Origin: Alphaproteobacteria bacterium
Lineage (GTDB): Bacteria > Pseudomonadota > Alphaproteobacteria > Acetobacterales > Acetobacteraceae
Reading direction: 5' to 3'
Assembly: GCA_016869715.1 (NCBI GenBank)
Contig: VGDM01000001.1
Span: 124,001-188,000 of the forward strand
DNA: 64,000 nt
Part shown: piece after piece, positions 30,873 through 40,075 of the stretch
How positions within the stretch are numbered: position 1 is the first letter of the stretch
Layout: every line of letters starts with the position of its first letter
Made by a program: the position numbers and the translations under genes
Notes under the pieces: model-generated
Told to the model about the DNA's origin: nothing
Seen by the model: the letters and a program-made list of their open reading frames with translations, nothing else
Database searches by the model: none

Positions 30873-31802
30873 CTATTCCAGCTTGATCCCGGCGCGATCG
30901 GCTATGGCGCGGATTTCCGCCCTTTCGCGCCTGAGCCAGGCGGCAAAGCCGGCCGGGTTCTGTTCAGCCTCGGCCACAATCTCCGCGCCGAGTTCGGCCT
31001 GGCGGGCGCGATAGGCGGGCTTCCGCAGGCCGGCCTGCACGGCTGCAGCCAGGATGGCCAAGGCTTCGGGCGGCGCGCCGGCCGCCGTGACCAGCCCGGC
31101 CCAGGACCCGCCCGTCAGGTTCAAGCCCTGTTCGATCAGGGTTGGGATATCGGGCGCAATCGGCATCCGCCCGGCTGACGACATGGCCAGAATGCGCGCC
31201 CGGCCCGATTGCCAAAGCGGCAGGATGGTCGAGTTTTCCGCCATGACCAGCGGGATATTGCCGGCGATCAGGTTGGGCACGGATTGGCTCGACCCGGGAT
31301 AGGGCACATGTGCCAGGCGTATCTCGGCAGCCACCATGACCTGTTCGACCAGGAAATGCGTCGCGCTGCCCTGGCCAGAGGAACCGAAGCTGAGGTCACC
31401 CGGCTTGGCGCGGGCGGCCGCCAGAACATCCGCCACCGTGCGGAAGGGACTATCGGCCCGCACCGAAAGGGTGGCGGGGCTGCGGCTGATCATGGCAATC
31501 GCCGCGAAATCACGCTCCGGATCATAAGGCAGTCGCGCCTGCAGCACGGGCGCATTGGTGAGCGGCCCGTTGGACCCGAGCAGCAGGGTATAGCCATCGG
31601 GCGCCGCCTTCGCGACCGCATCGGCACCCACCACACAGCCCGCCCCGGCGCGGTTTTCGACAATGACCGGCTGGCGCAGCAAAGGCGCCATGCGTTCGCC
31701 GATCATGCGCGCCTGAAAATCCGAGGAAGTGCGGGCGGTAAAAGGCACATTGATCCGCACACGCCGATCTGGAAAAGCTGCCCGCGCCGTGCGCGGCAGC
31801 AA
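30873..31802 (-). CDS. Bug/TctC-type solute receptor with its normal start codon lost
   Basis: A Bug-family periplasmic binding protein with FPDRRVRINVPFTA, PVIVENRAGAGCVVGADAVA, LAHVPYPGSSQSVPNLIAG and MPIAPDIPTLIEQGL. The signal peptide reads TKITRRSALALPALALLPRTARA, but its first codon at 31845-31847 is ACG where ATG is expected, and a GGGAGG ribosome site lies five bases before that ACG. The next possible start is TTG at 31802, inside the signal peptide. The gene is either initiated at ACG at low level or silenced. A hairpin at 31856-31872 overlaps the ribosome site. Confidence 0.75.
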   Translation of the reverse strand: MLPRTARAAFPDRRVRINVPFTARTSSDFQARMIGERMAPLLRQPVIVENRAGAGCVVGADAVAKAAPDGYTLLLGSNGPLTNAPVLQARLPYDPERDFAAIAMISRSPATLSVRADSPFRTVADVLAAARAKPGDLSFGSSGQGSATHFLVEQVMVAAEIRLAHVPYPGSSQSVPNLIAGNIPLVMAENSTILPLWQSGRARILAMSSAGRMPIAPDIPTLIEQGLNLTGGSWAGLVTAAGAPPEALAILAAAVQAGLRKPAYRARQAELGAEIVAEAEQNPAGFAAWLRRERAEIRAIADRAGIKLE

Positions 31803-31912
31803 AGCGAGCGCCGGCAGGGCAAGGGCAGAACGGCGGGTAATTTTCGTGGCAGCCTCCCGAAGGTCTTTCGGGAATGCTGCCCGTTTTGCGCCGCGCCGGA
31901 AGGCCAGACCTT

Positions 31913-32722
31913 TCAGCTACCGACCTTCAGTGTTGAGGTCAGGCCCCTGAGGCACGCCAGTATCGAAAGCGGCGTGATCTTGCCGGTGCGGGGGTTTTCC
32001 TCCGATGGGACGTTTTCGATCGTCATGGTGAGCCGGACGGTGGAAGCCTCCACCCGAATGGTATGGGTGTTCCGCGTCACGCCAGGGTCGGCCCAGATTT
32101 CCACCATGGTGCGTTCCGGCCCGATACCGGCCAGGGCCAGCGCGGCGGCGACATTCACATTGGCCGGGAAGCCCTGCGCGGCATCAAAGGCATTGCCCTT
32201 GAAGACGCAGGTCGCGCTGGTGATGGCGCCGACATCAATATTGTTTTTTTCAAGATAGGGCGCGCCGGCCAGGCCACGCGGGGGCTTGCGGGTTTCGATG
32301 GTGACGCTTTCCACATCGCCCTCGGCCGCGGCGCGCACGGCATCAAGGCCGAGTAAGGCGCCGGTGGGCACAATGATGCGCGCACCCTCGGCCCGCGCCC
32401 GTTCCACCAGATGCATGCGCGGCAGAAGCGCACCGACCGAAGACGGCACGAAAATACGCCTGGCTTCAATCGCGGCAGTGGCGACTTCCTCAAACACCGC
32501 AGCGGGTGCCGCCTCCACCACAATATCGCAGGTGGCGAGTTCCGCGTTGGAGACAATACGCGGCGGGTGCTTGAACGCCGCCACATTGGCGGTGGCCTTG
32601 GCGTGATCCCGCGCTGACGCCGCGGCCAGCTTCAGCCCCGGCACGCCCTTATCCAGCGCACGGGCCAGATGGAGCCCAATCGCGCCCAAGCCTGCAATGC
32701 CAACCGTCAAATCCTGCGCCAT
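31913..32722 (-). CDS. nadX: L-aspartate dehydrogenase family protein
   Basis: NAD(P)-dependent enzyme interconverting L-aspartate with oxaloacetate or iminoaspartate plus ammonia. It has Rossmann VGIAGLGAIGLHLARAL at residues 6-22, VPTGALLGLDAVRAA, FPANVNVAAALALAGIGPERT, and the NTH motif with the catalytic-type His. At 269 residues it is the usual family length. GGAGGG precedes the ATG at 32722; the frame extends 18 codons upstream without a site. It lies 63 bases after cynS on the same strand. Physiological direction is unknown. Confidence 0.85.
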   Translation of the reverse strand: MAQDLTVGIAGLGAIGLHLARALDKGVPGLKLAAASARDHAKATANVAAFKHPPRIVSNAELATCDIVVEAAPAAVFEEVATAAIEARRIFVPSSVGALLPRMHLVERARAEGARIIVPTGALLGLDAVRAAAEGDVESVTIETRKPPRGLAGAPYLEKNNIDVGAITSATCVFKGNAFDAAQGFPANVNVAAALALAGIGPERTMVEIWADPGVTRNTHTIRVEASTVRLTMTIENVPSEENPRTGKITPLSILACLRGLTSTLKVGS

Positions 32723-32730
32723 CACGCCCT

Positions 32731-32746
32731 CCCCAGAATGCTGGGG
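32731..32746 (-). promoter_or_regulatory. Hairpin covering part of the nadX ribosome site
   Basis: CCCCAG/CTGGGG with a four-base loop lies between cynS and nadX. On the minus strand its second arm merges into GGGGAGGG, the nadX ribosome site, so folding could limit nadX translation. Confidence 0.4.
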
Positions 32747-32785
32747 GGCGGTTAATGCAAAATGACGGTTTGGCAAAGTGAGCGA

Positions 32786-33268
32786 TCAATCTTCCTTGAA
32801 CCCGTAATCCGGGATGCCCTGCTCATTGCCGTAATATTTATAGGGCAGGAATTTGCCGGACATGGTAATCTTCACGCGGTCGCCCTTGGGGTTCGCGACC
32901 CGTTCGAAATCGAAATCGAAGTCAATGGCGGACATGATGCCATCGCCGAATTCTTCTTCAATCAGCGCCTTCCAGGCCGGGCCGTTCACCATCACCATTT
33001 CATAGAAGCGATAGATCAGCGGGTCTGTCGGCGGCATTTGTGTGCCGCGATAGGGCACTTCATTCAGCATGCGCTGTTCAACCTCTGAAAGGCCAAACAG
33101 CTTGGCCGCCTTGGCTGCAAGTGGCTTCACGAGCTTCATTTGCCCAAGCAGCGCGCCCACCACCAGGGTTGGCGACATGCCGCCGATGTCCGCGCAGATG
33201 TGATTCCAGCTCCAGCCTTTCTCGCGCTTGATATCGAGGATTTTTTCGGTGAGTTGGGCGCGCGTCAT
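32786..33268 (-). CDS. cynS: Cyanate hydratase (cyanase)
   Basis: Converts cyanate and bicarbonate to CO2 and carbamate, which decays to ammonia and CO2. The N-terminal helical domain runs from residue 1 to about 85. The catalytic C-terminal domain shows Arg and Glu in YRFYEMVMVNGPAWKALIEE and Ser in DGIMSAIDFDFD, the known active-site triad. 160 residues, full length. GGAG lies seven bases before the ATG. It follows an ABC transporter that presumably imports cyanate. Confidence 0.96.
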   Translation of the reverse strand: MTRAQLTEKILDIKREKGWSWNHICADIGGMSPTLVVGALLGQMKLVKPLAAKAAKLFGLSEVEQRMLNEVPYRGTQMPPTDPLIYRFYEMVMVNGPAWKALIEEEFGDGIMSAIDFDFDFERVANPKGDRVKITMSGKFLPYKYYGNEQGIPDYGFKED

Positions 33269-33298
33269 CGCGTTTCTCCAGCTTTGGTTGGGGAAGAA

Positions 33299-34156
33299 TC
33301 ACTCCGCCGCAAGCGGCTGGGCGGAAAGGGCTGGGCTGACTTCCGGCACGGTACGCGCCGACCAGCCAGCCGGCGGTGCATCGGCCTTGAAAGCACGCGA
33401 CCGCGCGATCAGGAAATCGAGGATATGATCACGCAGCGCATGATAGCCCGGCATGTGGTGCAGATTGGCCCGTGTGCGGGGCTTGGGCAGCGTGTTCAAA
33501 ACAACCTCGGCAATGCGCGCCTCTGGCCCATTGGACATGAGCAGGATGCGATCCGCGAGCAAAATCGCCTCATCCACATCATGGGTGATCATGAAGCCGG
33601 TCTGTTCGGATTCGGCTACCAGACGCGCGACCTCATCCTGAAGCGCGCCGCGTGTCAGCGCATCAAGCGCCGAGAAGGGTTCATCCATCAGCAGCATTTT
33701 CGGATGGATCGCGAGTGCACGGGCAATGCCGACGCGCTGCTTCATGCCGCCGGAAAGCTCCGCCGGTTTGCGATCCGCGGCGTGATCCAGGCCGACGCGT
33801 TTCAAGGCTTCCCGCGCGGCGGCATCACAGGCAGCGCGCGACCAATCGCGATGGCGGCAGGAAATGGCGAAGGCAACATTGCCGGCGGCGGTCAGCCAAG
33901 GCATCAGCGCATGGCCCTGAAACACCACGGCGCGATCAAGCGATGGGCCGGTGATGGCCTCGGCATCCACAATCACCGCGCCATTATCGGGGGCTTCAAG
34001 CCCGGCCAGGATATTCAGAATGGTGGTCTTGCCGCAGCCCGAATGCCCGACCAGGCAGACGAATTCGCCCTGGGCGATACCGAACCAGACATCCTGGAAA
34101 ATCGTGGTCGGCCCAAAGCGGCGCGCGACACCCTCAATGGAAACATAGGCGGTCAT
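33299..34156 (-). CDS. Cyanate/nitrate-type ABC transporter ATPase
   Basis: ATP-binding subunit of the NrtD/CynD/TauB group. Walker A GHSGCGKT, signature LSGGMKQRVGIARAL, Walker B MLLMDEPFSALD, and a switch His in MITHDVDEA. I chose the ATG at 34156 (MTAYVSIEGV) because GGGAG lies about seven bases upstream; the longer frame runs into the permease gene. Context with cyanase suggests cyanate. Confidence 0.92.
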   Translation of the reverse strand: MTAYVSIEGVARRFGPTTIFQDVWFGIAQGEFVCLVGHSGCGKTTILNILAGLEAPDNGAVIVDAEAITGPSLDRAVVFQGHALMPWLTAAGNVAFAISCRHRDWSRAACDAAAREALKRVGLDHAADRKPAELSGGMKQRVGIARALAIHPKMLLMDEPFSALDALTRGALQDEVARLVAESEQTGFMITHDVDEAILLADRILLMSNGPEARIAEVVLNTLPKPRTRANLHHMPGYHALRDHILDFLIARSRAFKADAPPAGWSARTVPEVSPALSAQPLAAE

Positions 34157-34160
34157 GGTG

Positions 34161-35012
34161 CTACTCCCGCCAGGCCACGGCGCGTGCGCCAAGGCCAAGC
34201 AGCCGGTCCAGCGCAAGCCCGACAAGTCCGATCATGAGAATGGCAATCACGATATCGGCGATGGAAAGATTGTTCCATTGATTCCAGACCCAATAGCCAA
34301 TGCCGGTGCCACCCACCAACATCTCAGCGGCCACAATCACCAGCCAGGCAATGCCGATGGAAATGCGCATGCCGGTCACAATGGTGGGCGCGGCGGCGGG
34401 CAGGATGACGCGAATGGCGGTGCGCCAGCGCCCCGCTTCCAGCGTGCGCGCCACATTCAGCCATTCGCGCCGCACAGTTGCGACACCGAAGGCCGTGTTC
34501 AGCAGCATGGGCCAGATGGAACAGATGAAAATCACAAACACCGCTGAAATCGCGCTATCCTTGATGGAATAGAGTGCCAAGGGCATCCAGGCGAGCGGCG
34601 AGACCGGGCGCAGCACCTGAATGAAAGGATTAAGCGCGGCATTCAGCAGGGGCGACATGCCAATGACGAAACCAAGCGGAATGGCAACCATCGCCGCCAA
34701 GCCGAAGCCCGCGCCAACGCGCAGCAGCGAATAGGCGACTTGAACGCCAATCCCCTGATCATTCGGCCCGCGCACATAAAAGGGATCGGAGAGCAATTCG
34801 AAAAGCCGCACGCCAATCGCGCTTGGCCCCGGCATGGGCGTGGTGCCGCCTTGCGCCGCCGCCTGCCCCAAAAGCGCGGCATATTCAGGATCAAGCGCAG
34901 CACCGCCGCCACCCGATATGGGCATGACGGCGATTTCCCAGGCGCCCAGGAACAGCGCCAGGATCAGAAGGGAAAGCCCGGCGGAACGCCAGAAGGATAC
35001 GCCGCCAGACAT
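34161..35012 (-). CDS. Cyanate/nitrate-type ABC transporter permease
   Basis: Inner-membrane permease of 283 residues with about six hydrophobic segments. The coupling loop reads WLNVARTLEAGRWRTAIRVILPAAAPTIVTGMRIS, typical of the NrtB/TauC/SsuC group. The start overlaps the receptor gene stop (TAATG). An unusual Gly/Ala/Pro-rich periplasmic insert follows the first helix. Confidence 0.92.
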   Translation of the reverse strand: MSGGVSFWRSAGLSLLILALFLGAWEIAVMPISGGGGAALDPEYAALLGQAAAQGGTTPMPGPSAIGVRLFELLSDPFYVRGPNDQGIGVQVAYSLLRVGAGFGLAAMVAIPLGFVIGMSPLLNAALNPFIQVLRPVSPLAWMPLALYSIKDSAISAVFVIFICSIWPMLLNTAFGVATVRREWLNVARTLEAGRWRTAIRVILPAAAPTIVTGMRISIGIAWLVIVAAEMLVGGTGIGYWVWNQWNNLSIADIVIAILMIGLVGLALDRLLGLGARAVAWRE

Positions 35013-36367
35013 TACGAACGGCGAATGGCGAAGCTATTGAGATAGGCTTCCGGCTGCGCCGGATCGAAATCACGCCCGAAAATGCGATGCGTGCGCGAAG
35101 CACTCGCCGGCACGGTCATGCCAAGCTCCCGCATGGCGCGCCCTGCCTCGGTCGCGAGAAACACCTGCTGCGCCACAGCCGCGTAATCCACATCGCCACG
35201 GATTTGTCCCCAGCGCTTCATTTGCGTCAGGATCCAAACCGCCATGGAATGCCAGGGGAAGGGATCAAAATTGACCCGGTCCGGCACGCGTTGCACGCGG
35301 CCAAGACCATCGGCAAAGGTGCCGGTTAACACCTGTTCCACCACGGTCTGCGGCTGGTTCAGGTAATTCTGCCCCGCTATGGCTTGCGCTACCTCGCGCC
35401 GGTTTTCTGCCTTGGAAGCATAACCGGTCGCTTCCACAATCGCACGCATGAGGGCTGCGAAGGTATTGGGCATTTCGGTCATCATGCCGCGCGGTACAGC
35501 GAAGGCGCAGCAGGGGTGACCATCCCAAAATTCCTTAGTCAGCACATGAATAAAGCCAACGCCATCAAACACTGCGCGCTGATTGAAGGGATCCGGGCCG
35601 AGAAAGCCATCAATATTATCGGCGCGCAGATTGGCCACCATCTCTGGCGGTGGCACGGCGCGGATTTGGATATCGCGGTCAGGATCAAGCCCGGCTTCCG
35701 CGACATAGGCGCGCAGGAGATAGTTGTGTATTGAAAAATCAAACGGCACCGCAAAACGGAAACCGCGCCAATCCTTGGGCTCACGCTTTTCCTTGTGCTT
35801 ATTGGCAAGCGTGATCGCCTGGCCGTTGGTATTTTCAATCGCCGCAACGGACCATGGCACGGGCTGCGCCACACCGATGCCAAGCGACATCGCCACCGGC
35901 ATGGGGCAGAGCATATGCGAAGCGTCATATTCGCGCGCGATGGATTTATCGCGGATCACTGCCCAGCCTGCGGTGCGGATCACTTCCACATTCAGGCCAT
36001 TGCGCCTGTAGAAGCCCATGGGATCGGCCATGATGATCGGCGTCGCGCAGGTGATGGGGATGAAGCCGACCTTGAGGTCGCGCTTTTCCGGCGCGCCGCC
36101 ACCTTGCGCCATGGCTTCGCGCGCCCGTGCCAGGGGGAAGACGCTATCAAGCGCGGCGAAGAGCGTGCCGGCACCAACCGCCTTGATCAGTGCGCGCCGC
36201 GTGGCCGCTTTCGGAAAGGCCGCGCGCAGCACCGCTTCCTGCGCGACCTCACCGAAAGCCCCGGTGCCATCGGTTGGCGCGGCATCACATACAAAGCCCG
36301 AAGCATGTGAACCGCCGCAGGGACAAAGGGCAGCACCACGCGAAGGGGGACGAGGGTGAAAGGCCAT
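35012..36367 (-). CDS. CmpA/NrtA-family substrate-binding protein, cyanate-type
   Basis: Receptor for the adjacent permease. The body (VGFIPITCATPIIMADPMGFYRRNGLNVEVI, AVPFDFSIHNYLLRAYV, DGFLGPDPFNQRAVFDG) is typical of the CmpA/NrtA group. The N-terminal 55 residues carry a Cys/His cluster (CPCGGSH, then a Cys six residues later) ahead of an internal Tat-like ATRRALIKAVGAGTLFAAL. The leader is therefore unusually long. GGAG lies eight bases before the ATG at 36367. First gene of the operon; 36368-36526 upstream is AT-rich with no convincing promoter and no gene. Confidence 0.88.
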   Translation of the reverse strand: MAFHPRPPSRGAALCPCGGSHASGFVCDAAPTDGTGAFGEVAQEAVLRAAFPKAATRRALIKAVGAGTLFAALDSVFPLARAREAMAQGGGAPEKRDLKVGFIPITCATPIIMADPMGFYRRNGLNVEVIRTAGWAVIRDKSIAREYDASHMLCPMPVAMSLGIGVAQPVPWSVAAIENTNGQAITLANKHKEKREPKDWRGFRFAVPFDFSIHNYLLRAYVAEAGLDPDRDIQIRAVPPPEMVANLRADNIDGFLGPDPFNQRAVFDGVGFIHVLTKEFWDGHPCCAFAVPRGMMTEMPNTFAALMRAIVEATGYASKAENRREVAQAIAGQNYLNQPQTVVEQVLTGTFADGLGRVQRVPDRVNFDPFPWHSMAVWILTQMKRWGQIRGDVDYAAVAQQVFLATEAGRAMRELGMTVPASASRTHRIFGRDFDPAQPEAYLNSFAIRRS

Positions 36368-36526
36368 GTGACATCTCCCGGTTTGTCAGCGCAGGGCGCT
36401 GTTCGAATCGGGGTAGCAAGGCTTATGCCGCGAATTTCGGCGGAAAGGCCGGTCTTTCGGCTTAAAACGGCCCAGACAGCACGCAGATTGATAAATAAAT
36501 AGGCAATATGGCCAATGCTGAGCCTG

Positions 36527-37408
36527 CTATTCCGCCCTGATCCCCGCAGCACGTACCACCATGCCCCGGCGTTCCCATTCCTCCGTCACCATTTGCGCGA
36601 AGGCAGCCCGGCTGACCCGGCCAGGCTCGGCGCCGAGTTGATGAACGCGGGCAATCATATCGGGCTGACGCAGCACCTCATTAACCTCGGCATGGATGCG
36701 GTTCAGCAAGGACGTGGGTGTGGCGCGCGGTGCGAATAGCCCGCCCCAAAACATCAAAACATGCCCAGGCAGGGTTTCCGCGAAGGTTGGCACATCGGGC
36801 ATGATCGCAAGCCGTTGCGCCCCGGTCACGGCGATGGGGCGCAATGGACCGGAATCGACAAAGCTGCGGGCAGAAACCGTGCCGTCATAGGCGAAATACA
36901 CATCGCCGCGCACTAGCGCTGTCAAGGATGGGGCATTGCCCGTATGGGGCACCAGGGTGAATTCCGTGCCCGTTTCGCGTTGAAAAAGCGCCATGGTCAA
37001 ATGATTGTTGGCCCCCGTGCCGGGATGGGAGACGGTCAGGCGCCCGGGCGCGTGGCGCGCGGCTTCAATCATCTGCGCCACGGTGCGGATGGCGCTTTCG
37101 GGGCGGACCAGCAGCAGCATTGGCGCTTCCTGCGCCAGCACAATCGGTGCGAAATCGCGCATGGGATCAAAGGTGGAACCCCTATTCACCAAGGGCGCAA
37201 TAATGGTGCAATTGGATGTACACATCAGCGTCATGCCATCCGGTGTGGCGCGCGACACTTGATCGGCGGCAACCAAGGTCGCCGCGCCAGGCCGGTTTTC
37301 GACAATGAAGCTGGTGCCAGGCGGGCGTTCATTCAGCTTGCCCGCGACCAGGCGCGCCATGATGTCATTCGCCCCGCCCGGAGCAACCGGTAGCACTATC
37401 ACTATCAC
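36527..37408 (-). pseudogene. Bug/TctC-type solute receptor truncated at its 5' end
   Basis: The sequence is a normal Bug receptor from PVAPGGANDIMARLVAGKL to its C-terminus (VENRPGAATLVAADQVSRA, TGANNHLTMALFQRE, RLAIMPDVPTFAETLPG). The signal peptide and the first ~25 mature residues are missing: the frame loses homology at about 37390, where AT-rich island sequence begins. The only start is a GTG in the junction region. Without a signal peptide the product could not reach the periplasm. Confidence 0.75.
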
Positions 37409-38341
37409 AAACGGCTATAGAACAGGTGTGTATTCCGGATCATTCTCTTATTCATCAGACGCAGTGTTCGGACGAATTACTGGCTATCGGCAGTTTGCAG
37501 GTTCGTCTATTGAGAATGTGATTTTTGATGTAAATTTTGATGCGGATACGGTTTATCGGTACGTCCAAGCAAATCAACTTCAAAGTACTCTTGGTCTTGC
37601 TTCAAACGAAAATACTCTAGTTTCCGGGTCTAGCTCGAGTGATGTATTATTAGGGCCAGGCCGCTACAATGTACTTTTTGGTAATGGCGGGAACGATATC
37701 CTTAAAGGCAATACTGCAGGGGGCGCATTTAATGCCAGCCAATACTCTGCCCCTAAGAGCCAATATACGATAACTAAAAAAAAAATTTAGGAGCTATCCC
37801 GGTAGCTGATAAGATACCCGGCAGAGATGGAAGCGATACCCTTCTTTCAATAAATTATATACAATTTTCGGATCAGGCCATCACTGTAGCTGCTCTTGAT
37901 AGTTCTTGCCAACAGGCAGCTTTACTTTACCAAGGGGCCCTTGGGCGCACGCCTGATCCTTCAGGGCTGGCTTATTGGGTTAACCTAATTGAAAATCTGC
38001 CAAGTTCTATAAAAGCGCTTGGCTTATATGGACTCTCAGATGCATCGGGCAATTACAATTCCAATTTTTCTATTGCGGGAGGCTTCACACAGTCCACTGA
38101 ATTTATCCAGAAATACGGACGTTTGACTAACGAGCAATTTGTCACACGGCTCTAAGCTAACGTTCTGGATAGGTCTCCTGACAGTGCAGGCTTTAGTGAC
38201 TGGGTAAGTCAACTCGCAAGGGGGGTGACCCGCGAGCATGTTCTGGTCGGATTTGCCGAATCTACGGAAGCCCCAACAAATGCGTCCGTGGGGTTCACAG
38301 GTGTCTCAGGAATACACGAGGCGTGGCTAATTATCCTTTAA
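37396..38341 (+). pseudogene. RTX/DUF4214 protein, C-terminal remnant
   Basis: The frame contains SGSSSSDVLLGPGR and an RTX-type nonapeptide (FGNGGNDILKGN), then runs into a 10-A tract (37776-37785) and stops. In the frame one base over, the protein continues with GSDTLLSINYIQFSDQAITV and a DUF4214 domain (LYQGALGRTPDPSGLAYWVN, FTQSTEFIQKYG). It is interrupted by TAA at 38154-38156 where the family has Tyr (RL-stop-ANVLDRSPD). It ends GFAESTE and a tail. The 5' end is missing at the junction with the Bug gene. RTX/DUF4214 proteins are usually secreted surface proteins. Confidence 0.8.
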
Positions 38342-38358
38342 GGCGGTAGTTATTTTTT

Positions 38359-39852
38359 TTACGGCCTTTCAGAAGAGCGCGCTAGCGCGGTAGTTAAAAT
38401 ATTCGCAGAGTCTAGCCAGGACGTTGGCTTATAATGCGCTCGAATTAAGTTCTCCTTCTCCTCAATAACTGCATTATCAAAACATGCTTTAGAAATTACT
38501 GCGGCCGCTTCTGACACATTTTCCGGGTCGAAATATAGACAAAATTCTCCACCAGCTTCCGGAATAGAGGTTCTATTTGAGGCTACACAGACTTTTCCAA
38601 AAGCCAGACTTTCGGTGACGGGGAGCCCCCACCCCTCATAGAGCGATGGAAATATTGTAAAGCGACACCGCTTATAAAGCTCGCGAAGCTCAGAATCGCT
38701 TGGGTCGGGAATGAATGCGATTTTACCATCAAGAAAAGAGCAATTTTTAAGCTGCTGCATTAGATCAGCTACTAACCAACCCTGGCGGCCAGCAAAAACA
38801 AGAGTCGGAATTTTGTCAGGCCCAAACTGTGCCAATAATCGTCGCCACACACGAAATACGAATAAGTGATTTTTTCTAGCTTCAATCGTTGAAACGAATA
38901 ATACGAACTCTGATTTCGCCAGATTTGCGGGAATATCTGCGGTCTTCTCTCCAGGCTCTTCAATGAATCCGCAGCCAATAGGTAAAATTTCAATTGATCC
39001 AGGCACCGAAATATTTTGTTTCGTCATCCATGAGGTCAGGTCCGCTGCCGTTGCTTCGGAAATAGCAAATAGGAAATCCGCTCTAGGTATGCATGTTTCA
39101 AACCATTTCGTGAAGCAAGCGACAAGCGCGGCATCACACCATTCTGGACGTAGGATCGGGATCAGATCATAAATCAATAATACGATCTTTGGCGCCCTCA
39201 CATTCTTGTCGTGGGGTTGTGTCGCCTCTTCTAAAAGCGCTGCATAGTCCTTATGAAACCAAGGGGATCCAAGGACACAGAATATATCCTCTGACCGAAG
39301 AAGGTCACGGATGTCCTGACCTCCAACATTTTTTACGACATTACCCTCTTTCTCAGGCAATACTTTTTTTTGCTTAGAAAGAATTTTCAGAAAATTTTTG
39401 ATATACCGAAAAACGTCAAATTGTGTTGCTAATACAATTCGCTGAGCCGCATATGCCTGCGCGATAGGTTCGCGCATTTCGACGGGCAGTTTTCTTACGA
39501 GGTTCCTTAAAAATCCAACATTGTGTTGTCTTGCTTGCCAAATTTCTGGCGCTACAGTTTTTTGATCTGCGGGCCTTTTAACCTTTGATAGGCCCAAAAA
39601 TAGTGACCGTATGTCCGCCCAGGATACTTCGCGCAATATCCGAGCATTAGCATCATGCCTACAGAATTTTATCGTATACTTCTGCTGCGAAACAAGAGCA
39701 GAGTATAATTCGTAACATAGACGCTGAATTCCACTGGGGCGAGGATTATGGACGGCGTATTGAAACAAATCTTCTACATCCAACCATATTTGCGGATTAC
39801 TCGTAACGGAAGAGGCGGCCTGAGCAGCACCTTGGTCAGCGAGCGTATGCAT
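38359..39852 (-). CDS. Glycosyltransferase family 4-type enzyme
   Basis: A 497-residue retaining glycosyltransferase of the GT-B fold. The C-terminal Rossmann half is clear: FVLFVSTIEARKNHLFVFRVWRRL, then TLVFAGRQGW, IPDPSDSELRELYKRCRFTIFPSLYEGWGLP with the E-x7-E-type nucleotide-sugar motif, then VTESLAFGKVCVASN. The N-terminal acceptor half contains SGIQRLCYELYSALV. It is probably involved in surface polysaccharide. AT-rich codon use sets it apart from the chromosome. No other polysaccharide gene is nearby. The frame is intact. Confidence 0.85.
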   Translation of the reverse strand: MHTLADQGAAQAASSVTSNPQIWLDVEDLFQYAVHNPRPSGIQRLCYELYSALVSQQKYTIKFCRHDANARILREVSWADIRSLFLGLSKVKRPADQKTVAPEIWQARQHNVGFLRNLVRKLPVEMREPIAQAYAAQRIVLATQFDVFRYIKNFLKILSKQKKVLPEKEGNVVKNVGGQDIRDLLRSEDIFCVLGSPWFHKDYAALLEEATQPHDKNVRAPKIVLLIYDLIPILRPEWCDAALVACFTKWFETCIPRADFLFAISEATAADLTSWMTKQNISVPGSIEILPIGCGFIEEPGEKTADIPANLAKSEFVLFVSTIEARKNHLFVFRVWRRLLAQFGPDKIPTLVFAGRQGWLVADLMQQLKNCSFLDGKIAFIPDPSDSELRELYKRCRFTIFPSLYEGWGLPVTESLAFGKVCVASNRTSIPEAGGEFCLYFDPENVSEAAAVISKACFDNAVIEEKENLIRAHYKPTSWLDSANILTTALARSSERP

Positions 39853-40041
39853 CTTTGAGTACTCCCGAAAATGAGCATCTTGGTGTGATGTTAGAACGGT
39901 GTGTTACTAGTATAGTTCTTTTCAGCTGTAAAAGAGACCCTTCCCAAAAGGATATTTTCTCCTGTAACTGCGTTCTACTCAAACGCTCCCATGACCTCAG
40001 AGGCGCTACGTTAGTTCATAAGCCTTTATCGGCATATTTTA

Positions 40042-40070
40042 TTGTTTACTTGCTTATTATTTGTTATACA
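40042..40070 (+). promoter_or_regulatory. Sigma-70-type promoter
   Basis: TTGTTT, a 17-base spacer and TATACA form a good -35/-10 pair in AT-rich island DNA. The -10 ends five bases before the ATG at 40076, so the transcript from it would be leaderless or start inside the gene. The upstream stretch 39853-40041 holds no gene that I can support. Confidence 0.5.
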
Positions 40071-40075
40071 TCAGA

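Noticed and set aside
37305-37790. Plus-strand frame read as one 161-residue protein
   Set aside because: Its first ~30 codons are antisense Bug-gene sequence; only the part after 37396 is RTX-like, so the start is an artefact of the junction.
38340-38400. Possible terminator between the DUF4214 remnant and the glycosyltransferase gene
   Set aside because: A T-run is present but no stable stem precedes it.
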